Origin: Planctomycetota bacterium
GTDB lineage: Bacteria > Planctomycetota > OFTM77
Assembly: GCA_029260795.1 (NCBI GenBank)
Contig: JAJDCO010000008.1
Location: 1-37,273, forward strand
DNA: 37,273 nucleotides
Direction: 5' to 3'
Below the pieces are notes generated by a model. It was given only the letters and a program-made list of their open reading frames with translations. It had not been told where the DNA came from and ran no database searches. Made by a program: the position numbers and the translations under genes. Each line of letters begins with the position of its first letter. Position 1 is the stretch's first letter. Positions 16,405 to 24,595 of this stretch are shown here, in pieces.

Positions 16405-18282
16405 TCAACTGTCGCCCGGGCTGCTGGGCGAGCCTTCCTCCGACACCTTCCCCCCACGCCGGACGGCGTAGCCCAGCTTCTTCAGCGCGGTTCGGAAGCG
16501 CTTCTCGTTTCGGCTCGGAACGGCGAGGTGGTGGTCGCCGGCGAGGAGGCAGAGGCGGCCGGTGTTGGAGTCGCTGGCGATCGTCGCCGCCAGGGTGCCG
16601 TCGGCGCATTCGATGAGCCAGGCCGTTCCGGAATCCTGCAGGGCGCGCACTCTTCGGTCGACGTCTTCGAGGAACACCCGAACCGAGTTCGGCAGCGGTT
16701 GGCTGCTCCTCGTCTCGAGGAGATCGACGACTTCCGCGATCGGGTGGCCCTTCTCGAGGTACGCCAGGAGCTTCTCGGCCTCGAGCTGCCAGACGTGGTC
16801 GGATCGACGCCCTGCGATCTGATCGAGGATCATCTGGTCCGCCAAGTCGACGCCACCGCTGTCGACGACGTCGCGATTGGGCTGGATCGTGAGCGTCTTC
16901 GGTGATGCGTCCGTCGAGCCACGATACTCGGCGTCGATACCCAGCACCCAGGCACCCAGCGCATTGACTCGCAGGAAGAGCAGGCCGTCGTAGCGGCTCA
17001 GGAACGGAAGCTCGTCGGCTCCCCAAGCGTGACGGTAGTCTTGGCGTGCGCTTCGAGGCGGGACGCATGCGACGTCGATCAGTCCCAGTGTGGCGACGTA
17101 CTCGACGAGAAAGGCGAGGGCGTAACGCGCCTGGAGGAGGTGCCAAGTCCGCGAGCCGGCATTGTAGAGGCTCCCGTACGGCAGCTCGGCGAAGTAGAGG
17201 CGCATGGGATCCCGCGTCACGAGGAAGTCGTGGCGGCAGGCCTTCATCATTCGAAAGAGCTCGTCCACGGCCAGCCACTTGCCCGGGGGGCACTCGCCGA
17301 GCGCCCGGGCCAGGACTGCACGCCGTTCGGACGGCCGAGTCAAGTGACGCTTCCCCTTTTCAGTCTGACCCCGGATGCTCTCGACTCGACGCAGCTCGTC
17401 GAACAGCTTCGACGGGAGCCACTTCTGCCAGGCGGAGGCGAGGACGTCCTTGGGATCGCGCCGGAAGGCGACCCGGCCGCGCTGGGTGAGCTGGAGCTTG
17501 CGGTCCACGTTCTTCGCCAAGCCCGAGGCCTGGAGGATCATGGGCCAAGCGAAAGCGCGGATGGCACCGACCTCCTTCTCGATGTCCGGCTCTCCTGAGT
17601 AGAGATCCCCCTGCAGGAGCACAGCGCCGATTGCCTGCAGGCTGCGCTTGTCGGGCTGATGAGACTTTGCGCTGACGGTGATGCGGCCTTCGTCGACGAG
17701 GGTGAGCACGGCGCGGAGATCGTGATAGGCGGAGGGCTCCGTCTCTCGAACGACGATGGGCGTTCGCTCGACCGGACGTTTGGGCCGCCGCGAGCGGGGT
17801 GACCATTCCTCGGTGGTGCGCTCGAGATGGCTCGGAGGCTCAGGCACTGTTTGGAGCTCGAAAGGAGCCGGCTTCGCCACGAGCGGCCGTAGCCGCTCTC
17901 GGAGCTCGTCCGACATCCGCGGTGGGTTGCCCTGGAAGAACAGCCAGAGCAGGCAGACGTCGTTCCTCCTCGTAAAGCCATCGAGAGGCACCCAGTGGGG
18001 CAGGCGTCCGTACTTCGACTCGAACGCGGTGGCGTGGAAGCAGGGCGACGACGAGTGGGTGACCTCGGAAACGGCCGCGAGCTCGAGCTCGGACAACCGC
18101 TCGAGCAGCGCCCGAAGGCCGCTGCCTTTCAGGTGGGCGAGGATCCGCGTGATGAGCTCCGCCTTCCGGAGCTGCCCAGGCTTCTCGAGCAAGGATGCCA
18201 GCGGTCGCAGCTGGTCCAAGGTCAGGCCATCGAACGCATGCCGGAGAGACACCCTCTCCCGTTCCCGTTCGAACGTCGTCAT
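16405..18282 (-). CDS. Stand-alone helicase-associated (XPB/Ssl2 N-terminal-like) domain protein
   Basis: The product is 625 residues and cytoplasmic. ATG 18282 is preferred over GTG 18288 because GGAGGGG is 6-7 bases from the ATG but almost touches the GTG. The N-terminus (about 20-65, LTLDQLRPLASLLEKPGQLRKAELI) resembles a DNA-binding winged or SAP-like segment. Residues about 464-605 fit the helicase-associated domain found N-terminal to XPB/Ssl2 helicases (PF13625-like): TIQPNRDVV, LEAEKLLAYLEKGHPIAEVVDLLE, then QPLPNSVRVFLEDVDRRV. No Walker motifs are present, so it is not itself a helicase. It is third in a minus-strand operon after an Xre antitoxin and RES toxin, which suggests an accessory or sensing role in that module. 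This assignment rests on motif recognition by eye. Confidence 0.72.
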   Translation of the reverse strand: MTTFERERERVSLRHAFDGLTLDQLRPLASLLEKPGQLRKAELITRILAHLKGSGLRALLERLSELELAAVSEVTHSSSPCFHATAFESKYGRLPHWVPLDGFTRRNDVCLLWLFFQGNPPRMSDELRERLRPLVAKPAPFELQTVPEPPSHLERTTEEWSPRSRRPKRPVERTPIVVRETEPSAYHDLRAVLTLVDEGRITVSAKSHQPDKRSLQAIGAVLLQGDLYSGEPDIEKEVGAIRAFAWPMILQASGLAKNVDRKLQLTQRGRVAFRRDPKDVLASAWQKWLPSKLFDELRRVESIRGQTEKGKRHLTRPSERRAVLARALGECPPGKWLAVDELFRMMKACRHDFLVTRDPMRLYFAELPYGSLYNAGSRTWHLLQARYALAFLVEYVATLGLIDVACVPPRSARQDYRHAWGADELPFLSRYDGLLFLRVNALGAWVLGIDAEYRGSTDASPKTLTIQPNRDVVDSGGVDLADQMILDQIAGRRSDHVWQLEAEKLLAYLEKGHPIAEVVDLLETRSSQPLPNSVRVFLEDVDRRVRALQDSGTAWLIECADGTLAATIASDSNTGRLCLLAGDHHLAVPSRNEKRFRTALKKLGYAVRRGGKVSEEGSPSSPGDS

Positions 18283-18441
18283 CGCCACCCCTCCGCGAGG
18301 CCGGTATCAGCGAGCCGCCCGGGCTTCCGAGCGTCCGTGCGCCACCCTACCACGCCGAGCGCCAGGCACCGACGGTCAGCGCCATCCTCTGAATAAGTCG
18401 AGCGGCAGCTACACCGACCGCGTTCCCTTGCCTGCACCTGT

Positions 18442-19110
18442 TTATCGCAAGTCGTATCCGATGTCGGCTGCAGTGTTCTTGAGCACTCGGAGCAGGGTAG
18501 GATCCGATAAGGGGCGGTGAAAAAGTGGGGAGGCGGGCAGGGCATTGCGCGCTCGCTCGTTGAGCGCGATGCAGGGTTGGTTCGCCCGCATCGACGAAGC
18601 GTAGAGCAGCCCTTCGATCTTGGGGTATCCCTTGTGGATCGCTGCCGCCCAGCGCCGGGCACGATCGCGTCGTCCCGTATTGAGGGCCATGGACGCGCCC
18701 GCGCGCGTTGGCCATGTGCCTGTCAGGTCGAGCAGCTTCAGGTCTCGATCCGTCTTGAACGCCACGAGCCAGGGATCTCGCGAGGTCCGGTCGATCAGGC
18801 GCGTCTCTTGGAACACTTCGGCGAGGCACGTTGGACCCGCCAAGGCCAAGTACGAGATCGCCTTCCCCTGGGCTTGAGGCGGCTCGTCATGGTGATCGAA
18901 GCGGCTGCTCGAGACGGGACCGAAAGAGCGGAAGTCGTCCCAGGTCGTCGGGTGACGGCCGGCCCGGAAGTACATCCTCCAGACGAGGGCTCCCTTCGGG
19001 AGATCCTGAACGTCGGCTCGAACTTTCGAAAGCTCGGCGACCGACGGCGGCTCGGGGAGCTTCGCCACGTCAGATGTCGGCCGCCAGTCTGGCGACGACC
19101 TCGGGATCAT
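18442..19110 (-). CDS. RES-domain toxin of a RES-Xre toxin-antitoxin pair
   Basis: RES toxins (for example MbcT and ParT) act on NAD+ or on NAD-dependent targets. Here NAD+ depletion is inferred from family membership. The product is up to 222 residues. The RES pattern is visible: WRMYF with Arg45, SSSRF with Arg70, YLALAGPTCLAEVFQE with Tyr87 and Glu98, and YASS with Ser172. ATG 19110 lies inside the end of the antitoxin gene, a 41-bp overlap. GTG 19068, directly after the antitoxin stop, would give a 208-residue protein and is equally plausible. Either arrangement implies translational coupling. The 153 bp to the next gene downstream shows no clear promoter. Confidence 0.87.
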   Translation of the reverse strand: MIPRSSPDWRPTSDVAKLPEPPSVAELSKVRADVQDLPKGALVWRMYFRAGRHPTTWDDFRSFGPVSSSRFDHHDEPPQAQGKAISYLALAGPTCLAEVFQETRLIDRTSRDPWLVAFKTDRDLKLLDLTGTWPTRAGASMALNTGRRDRARRWAAAIHKGYPKIEGLLYASSMRANQPCIALNERARNALPASPLFHRPLSDPTLLRVLKNTAADIGYDLR

Positions 19111-19666
19111 TCCCCGACCGCAGCCAATCGAGCGGACTCAACGGCTCCTCGTCAACTTGGAGGTCGGGGTTGGGAATCGTGAACCAGCGGTAGACGGCGA
19201 GGGGATGGAGCTCCGAATCGAGATTCGCGATCGCGAGCTCGATGCCAGGAACGATGCCCTTCAGGGTGAACTGGAACAGCGGCAGGCGCCACTTGCCCTC
19301 GATGCGAATGCCATAGAGGCTGGGCGGCTTCGAGGTGAGCTTTTGGCGGATGCGGCTCTGATTGACCCCGAGTCGCTCGCTGGCTTCTCGTGTCGTCAGG
19401 CCCGTCTCGAGGAGAGCCGCGTAGCCCGCGATGGTCCGTGCCAATGGATCCTTGCGCCGAAGGCGCCGAGGCCTCGTGTCGAAGCCGCCCCTTTCCAGAA
19501 CCTCGAGCTCGGCCTGCGGCAGGTCGCTGAGAATGTCCTCGGGGAACAGCGTTGCCATGATCTCCCGAATGGCCGTCTCCACCATCGGGGGCAGGTCGGT
19601 CGGGGAGACATCGAGGCCGTGCGCGTGCAGGAAGGCACGAGTCTCAGTGGAGGTCTTCGTCGGCAT
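19070..19666 (-). CDS. Xre/MbcA/ParS-type antitoxin
   Basis: The product is 198 residues and has AAGG 8-11 bases before ATG 19666. A helix-turn-helix-like segment (about 91-110, TTREASERLGVNQSRIRQKL) would bind DNA. The C-terminal part (about 153-198) carries the toxin-binding pattern of the MbcA/ParS/Xre family, HPLAVYRWF then PLSPLDWLRSGNDPEVVARL. It precedes and overlaps the RES toxin gene, which is the standard order for this type II system. The protein should neutralise the toxin and repress its own promoter. A strong promoter and a short inverted repeat lie just upstream. Confidence 0.88.
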   Translation of the reverse strand: MPTKTSTETRAFLHAHGLDVSPTDLPPMVETAIREIMATLFPEDILSDLPQAELEVLERGGFDTRPRRLRRKDPLARTIAGYAALLETGLTTREASERLGVNQSRIRQKLTSKPPSLYGIRIEGKWRLPLFQFTLKGIVPGIELAIANLDSELHPLAVYRWFTIPNPDLQVDEEPLSPLDWLRSGNDPEVVARLAADI

Positions 19667-19682
19667 GCTTAACGCCTTCTAA

Positions 19683-19697
19683 CGACAGTATGAGTCG
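19683..19697 (-). promoter_or_regulatory. Candidate operator of the toxin-antitoxin operon
   Basis: CGACAGTATGAGTCG has CGAC/GTCG arms and lies between the -10 element and the antitoxin start codon, where antitoxin autorepression would act. The repeat is short, so this is a weak call. Confidence 0.33.
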
Positions 19698-19702
19698 CTA
19701 GG

Positions 19703-19731
19703 ATTCTATCGTACGAGGCGGAGTATGGCAA
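19703..19731 (-). promoter_or_regulatory. Sigma-70-type promoter of the Xre-RES operon
   Basis: On the minus strand, TTGCCA (19731-19726) and TAGAAT (19708-19703) each match five of six consensus bases and are separated by exactly 17 bp. Transcription would begin near 19696, giving a leader of about 30 nt before ATG 19666. It is the best promoter match in the window. Confidence 0.65.
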
Positions 19732-19959
19732 GCCACGCCTGGTGGATGATGAGGTGCCTCAGAATCTGCGAAGAACGCGAAGTCGGGATCGACGACGCTG
19801 TCTCGAGTGGCGAGAAGAGAAGCTGCGTCGAGCTTCTTCGAGGCGGCAAGAGCAGAACTCGACGAAGATGCGGTTGCGTCAGAGAGGGCAGCACCGGACC
19901 ATGGGAGCCCCACTTCGGAGAGTGCGCACATCCCACTAGGTCGAGGAGACCGTCACGTC

Positions 19960-22900
19960 GTGAAGATCGATCATGACCGGATCGTCCTGTCGCCCACCGA
20001 CCTCGCCGATCATCTCGGGTGTCGGCATTTGACGCAGCTCGAGCTGGTGGCGGCTCGGGATCCGGGGAAGCGGGTGAGGCGTTACGATCCGTTTCTCGAG
20101 GTGCTGCAGAAGCGCGGGGAGGCGCACGAGCAGGAGTACGTCGGGCGGCTGCGGGCGGCGGGGAGGTCGGTCGTCGATCTGCGGTCGGATCAGCGCGTCG
20201 AGGCGACCATTGAAGCGATGCGCGGTGGGGTCGATGTCATCGTGCAACCTTGGCTGGAGCATGGGAGCTGGCGAGGACGGGCGGATGTGTTGCGGCGAGT
20301 GGAGGTCGGGAGCGAGCTGGGCGATTGGTCGTATGAAGTCGTCGATACCAAGCTCTCGGCCGAGACGAAGGCGGGGACGTTGCTGCAACTGCTGTGTTAT
20401 GCCGAGCTGGTCACGGAGCTGCAGGGGTGGATGCCGCGGTGGGTGCACGTCGTCACGCCGCTCGAGGAGCAGAGCTACGAGACGGCGCGGTACGGGGCCT
20501 ACACGCGCTGGATTCGGCGGCGGCTCGGTGCGGCGATCGAGAGCGGGGACGCGACCTATCCGGATCCGGTACCGCGTTGCGACACGTGCAACTGGTGGAC
20601 GGAATGCGACCGTCGGCGGCGAGCGGACGATCATCTGTGCTTGGTCGCGAACATTCAGACGTTGCACGTCCGGGAGCTCGGTCGCCATGGAGTGACGACG
20701 CTCTCGGCATTCGCTGATTCGGAAGCACTACCCGAGGCTCCGGCCGCGGGCTCGGTGGCGACCTTCGACAAGCTCCGGCATCAGGCGCGGTTGCAGGTTG
20801 AGGCTCGGGCCGGTGGGCCGCCGCCGTTCGATGTGCTCGAGATCGAAGTCGGGCGAGGCATGACGCGGTTGCCCGAGCCGTCGGCGGGGGATGTCTTCCT
20901 CGACTTCGAGGGCGACCCGTTCGCCATGGACGGTGGGCTCGAGTACCTGACCGGCTGGTGCTGGCGCGGCGAGGACGGGGCGCTGAAGTATGAGCACGTC
21001 TGGGCGATGGATCGAGTCGGCGAGGGCCGCGCGCTGGAGCAGTTCCTCGACTTCGTGGAACGGCAGTGGGACTCTTGGTCGGACTTCCATGTCTACCACT
21101 TCGGTGAGTACGAGGCGGCGGCGTTGAAGCGGCTGGTGCCGCGGCATGATTCTGGAACTGAGCTCCTCGATCGCTTGCTCCGAGGCGGCCGGCTCATCGA
21201 CCTGCACAAGGTCGTGCGCGAGGGCTTCCGCATCGGCGTCGAGCGCTACGGTCTCAAAGAGCTCGAGGCGCTCTCGGGATACGAGCGCTCACAAGACCTG
21301 CGCGACGCCGCTTTCGCACGCCGTTCCTTCGAGCTGGCGCTCGGGCTCGAGAAGCTCCAACGCATCGACGCGGGCACCCGCGAGACGATCGAGCGCTACA
21401 ACCGCGAGGACTGCGAGTCGACGCTCTGGCTGCGCGATTGGCTCGAAGCGCGACGGGCCGAGGAGATCGAGAATGGGCGCACGATCCCGAGGCCGGAGCC
21501 TGCCGAAGACGAAGCTTCCGAGCACGTGTCGGAGCGCGATGCGCGTATCAACGAGCTGGCGGCTCGTCTTCGCGAGGCCATTCCCGAAGAGACGGAGGAT
21601 CGCAATGAGGAGCAGGCGGCAAAGGCGCTCCTCGCCGATCTGGTCGGGTACTTTCGCCGTGAAGATCGTTGCCAATATTGGGAGAAGTTCCGTCTCCGCG
21701 ATCTCGAGATGGACGAGCTCTTCGAGGACCGCGAAGGCCTCGCCGGGCTGGAATTCGTCAAAGTGCTGCCGAAGGTGGGCAAGGAGAGGACGCCGGTCCA
21801 TCGGTACTGCTTCGAGCCGCAAGAGTGCGCGCTCAAAGTGCGAGACGAGGTGTCCTCGCCGGCCGTGTTCTCATCGGAGGTCGAAGAGCTCGGCTGGATC
21901 CGCTCGATCGATCTCGAGTCCGGCCATGTCGACCTGAAGATGATGAAGAAGACGGCCCACCTACGTCCGACGGCCGTCTACCGGGACCCGGTCGTAAGAG
22001 CCGGAGTGCTCGAGAGGTCGCTCCTCGTATTCGCCGATAGCGTCGTCGAGCGCGGCTTCGAGGGAGCCGCCGAGCAGTTCGGTCCGGCAGTCGATCTCCT
22101 CCTGCGGCGACCGCCTCGCCGCGGCGAGCGCACCGGTACCGAGCTCGTTCATGAGAAAGAGCATGCGTCAGCGGCAGCCATCCGGCTGATCTCAGAGCTC
22201 GAGGGTGGAGTGCTGGCGATCCAAGGGCCGCCCGGCTCGGGGAAGACCTACACGGGCTCGCGGATGATCGCGACGCTGGTGAATCAGGGGGCGCGCGTCG
22301 GCGTGACGGCCGTGAGCCACAAGGTGATCGAGAACCTTCTCAGCGGCGTCGCCGGCGCGGCCGAGACCGAGGAGTTTCGCGTCGACGTCGAGCTGGTGCA
22401 CCGGACCCGCCACGAGCCCGGCGATTCACGAATTCAGGTCGCAGCGAGCAATCCGGTAGCCCTGGAGAAGATCGCGCCCGGCACAGTCGTCGGCGGCACC
22501 GCATGGCTCTGGTCACTCGAGGATTCTGCCGACGCACTGGACTTCCTCTTCGTCGACGAGGCCGGGCAGATGTCCCTCGCTGGCGTGCTGGCGGTCTCCC
22601 GGGCCGCGAAGAACATCGTCCTGCTCGGGGATCCGCAGCAGCTCGACCAGCCGAGTCGGGCCGCGCATCCCGGCGACAGCGACGTCGCTGCGCTGGTGCA
22701 CCTGGTTGGAAAGGAGCACAAGACCCTGCAGGGCACACAAGGCCTGTTCCTTGACGAGACGTATCGCCTTTGTGATTCGATCTGCGAGCTTACCTCGGAG
22801 CAGTTCTACGAGGAACGCCTGAATCCGGCCGCGGGTGTCGGCGCGCAGCGCCTCGTGGGCGACGGCCCCTTTACCAAGCCAGGGCTCCACCTGATCGAGG

Positions 22901-23379
22901 TCCCTCACGAGGGCAATCAGGCATCGTCTGCGGAAGAGGTGGCGGAGGCAGCCCGATCACTTTCGAGGCTCCTCGAGACCACCAAGCATTGGATCGATGC
23001 CAAAGGCGAGGAACGACCCTTCACCGAAAACGACATCCTCGTCGTCGCACCCTACAACGCCCAAGTCGCCAAGCTCCGCTCCGCGCTGACGCCCCTGCGT
23101 ATCCACCGCGTCGGCACCGTCGACAAGTTCCAAGGGCAGGAAGCGCCCGTCGTCCTCTACTCCTGCACCAGCTCCTCGCCCCTCGACGCGCCCCGTGGGA
23201 TGAGCTTCCTCTACGACCCGCACCGCTTCAACGTCGCCACCAGCCGCGCCCGCTGCAGCGTGATCCTCCTCGCCAGCCCCGCCCTCTTCGAGCCCGAGTG
23301 CCGCTCCCCGGAGCAGGTGGAGATGGCGAACGTCTTCTGCCGGTACCGGGAGTTAGCTCGGACAATTCCTTCGCTGTGA
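19960..23379 (+). CDS. TM0106-type RecB nuclease / RNase H-like / superfamily 1 helicase fusion
   Basis: The product is 1139 residues from GTG 19960, chosen for the AGGAGA about 10 bases upstream and because family-like sequence begins there. The longer in-frame option from ATG 19807 adds unrelated residues. The N-terminal RecB/Cas4-like nuclease (1-230) has Asp109, Glu126, Asp129, Lys131 and the QLLCY motif (Gln143, Tyr147). Four cysteines (21, 207, 210, 216) are spaced as in the iron-sulphur clusters of Cas4, AddB and Dna2. An RNase H-like domain starts at LDFEGD (314-319). The C-terminal helicase has Walker A GPPGSGKT (756-763), Asp866-Glu867, then GDPQQLDQPSR and VATSRAR near the end. It should process DNA ends. 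It starts a plus-strand group with the lipoprotein and PLD-helicase genes, divergent from the RES operon. Confidence 0.9.
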   Translation: MKIDHDRIVLSPTDLADHLGCRHLTQLELVAARDPGKRVRRYDPFLEVLQKRGEAHEQEYVGRLRAAGRSVVDLRSDQRVEATIEAMRGGVDVIVQPWLEHGSWRGRADVLRRVEVGSELGDWSYEVVDTKLSAETKAGTLLQLLCYAELVTELQGWMPRWVHVVTPLEEQSYETARYGAYTRWIRRRLGAAIESGDATYPDPVPRCDTCNWWTECDRRRRADDHLCLVANIQTLHVRELGRHGVTTLSAFADSEALPEAPAAGSVATFDKLRHQARLQVEARAGGPPPFDVLEIEVGRGMTRLPEPSAGDVFLDFEGDPFAMDGGLEYLTGWCWRGEDGALKYEHVWAMDRVGEGRALEQFLDFVERQWDSWSDFHVYHFGEYEAAALKRLVPRHDSGTELLDRLLRGGRLIDLHKVVREGFRIGVERYGLKELEALSGYERSQDLRDAAFARRSFELALGLEKLQRIDAGTRETIERYNREDCESTLWLRDWLEARRAEEIENGRTIPRPEPAEDEASEHVSERDARINELAARLREAIPEETEDRNEEQAAKALLADLVGYFRREDRCQYWEKFRLRDLEMDELFEDREGLAGLEFVKVLPKVGKERTPVHRYCFEPQECALKVRDEVSSPAVFSSEVEELGWIRSIDLESGHVDLKMMKKTAHLRPTAVYRDPVVRAGVLERSLLVFADSVVERGFEGAAEQFGPAVDLLLRRPPRRGERTGTELVHEKEHASAAAIRLISELEGGVLAIQGPPGSGKTYTGSRMIATLVNQGARVGVTAVSHKVIENLLSGVAGAAETEEFRVDVELVHRTRHEPGDSRIQVAASNPVALEKIAPGTVVGGTAWLWSLEDSADALDFLFVDEAGQMSLAGVLAVSRAAKNIVLLGDPQQLDQPSRAAHPGDSDVAALVHLVGKEHKTLQGTQGLFLDETYRLCDSICELTSEQFYEERLNPAAGVGAQRLVGDGPFTKPGLHLIEVPHEGNQASSAEEVAEAARSLSRLLETTKHWIDAKGEERPFTENDILVVAPYNAQVAKLRSALTPLRIHRVGTVDKFQGQEAPVVLYSCTSSSPLDAPRGMSFLYDPHRFNVATSRARCSVILLASPALFEPECRSPEQVEMANVFCRYRELARTIPSL

Positions 23380-23454
23380 GTACAATCCAGCAACCTCATC
23401 CAAGAGGGGATTCTACGTCTGAGATTCCGGTATGTGATTCAAGGAGAGTGTTAC

Positions 23455-24381
23455 ATGCTTCGAATCAACCTGCGCTCCAGCTTCCAATTAGCCCATATCG
23501 TGTTTCTGCCCTTCTTCATGCTCCCGAGCTGCATGAGTCCGAACCCAGAGCTGGGCTCGAGACCTTCTGGAGCGGAGAGCTGGGAAACTCAGCGGGATCT
23601 GAGTCCTGCAATGCCCGGCCTCGAAGCAAGCCTTCCTTCGAGCCTCGCCGCAGATCTGCTTTCCACCGTTGTTCCCCAACCCACTCATCCCGAGCGAGGC
23701 CGCCGGGACGATGAGGCGATCGAAGCAGACTCAGAACATCAAGGGAACCTCGATATTCAGGCCCGTATCTCCATCGAGAGCTGGCGCTTTGCTGAACTGG
23801 AAGAGGAGGAGATCAACTTCGAAGACCTCGACCGCGAGGCGATCCGGCTGGACTTTCGCATTGGAACGAGAGAGATTGCGCTGGCGCCGTTCGTCGCATT
23901 CGAGAGAACCGCTGAGGCCACCGCCGAAGGTGGCGTACTCGACGAGCTCGAAGGGACGGCTTATGGGCTCGGACTCGAGGGGCAACCGATCTTGGTCGGG
24001 AGCGACGAAGGTGGCTTCTTCGTGGACTACGGCGCGAGAGGCGGGTGGCATCGGGGAACTCGAGACTTGCTGGTGTCGATTCCGGGGCTTTCTGTCCCTC
24101 TTTTCACAGAGCAGGAGGTCACGTACTGGGAGTTCGTGGGGCGACTCGGGCCAGGCTATGAGCATCGCGGTCTTCGAGTCAGCGCTGGAGCCATCGTCTC
24201 CGTCGTTGACGGTGAGATCGAGTACGAAGACTTTGATCTGACCACCGACCTAGAAGCTGAAAACGTCGGAGGGTTCGTCGGGTTTGGGTACGGCCCAGAC
24301 GACAGTCCCATCCTCGCGAGCGTCGAAGCCTATTGGGGGGACATCCAAGGTTTCCTGGTCAGTGTAGGATTCAGATTCTGA
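23455..24381 (+). CDS. Lipoprotein with predicted outer-membrane beta structure
   Basis: The product is 308 residues. ATG 23455 is preceded by AAGGAG at good distance and begins a lipoprotein signal ending FMLPSC (lipidated Cys26). A low-complexity, Pro/Ser-rich segment (27-75) leads to a beta-rich domain from about 100 with alternating polar and hydrophobic residues, ending in an aromatic-terminated strand (SVGFRF). That ending is typical of outer-membrane beta-barrels. I do not recognise the family. It lies 75 bp after the nuclease-helicase gene and 214 bp before the PLD-helicase gene, an odd neighbour for DNA-processing enzymes. It may be a passenger gene. Confidence 0.72.
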   Translation: MLRINLRSSFQLAHIVFLPFFMLPSCMSPNPELGSRPSGAESWETQRDLSPAMPGLEASLPSSLAADLLSTVVPQPTHPERGRRDDEAIEADSEHQGNLDIQARISIESWRFAELEEEEINFEDLDREAIRLDFRIGTREIALAPFVAFERTAEATAEGGVLDELEGTAYGLGLEGQPILVGSDEGGFFVDYGARGGWHRGTRDLLVSIPGLSVPLFTEQEVTYWEFVGRLGPGYEHRGLRVSAGAIVSVVDGEIEYEDFDLTTDLEAENVGGFVGFGYGPDDSPILASVEAYWGDIQGFLVSVGFRF

Positions 24382-24595
24382 CGTGTTGTGACTTTCCCGG
24401 GGGGAGGCTCCGATCGCCAGCGCTCGGCCTCTGCGTCGATTGGAGCCAGACGAACGGACTCGAAGAAGGGTGGATCGAGGGTATCTCGACGACGGCCCGA
24501 ATCATCCTCCTTGGCTCTGTCAGCCTACGTTTGCCTCGTCGCGCACCGCAGCTGTTCGCGACGATGGGTCTGGCCCTGAGACGGATACTCCTGCA

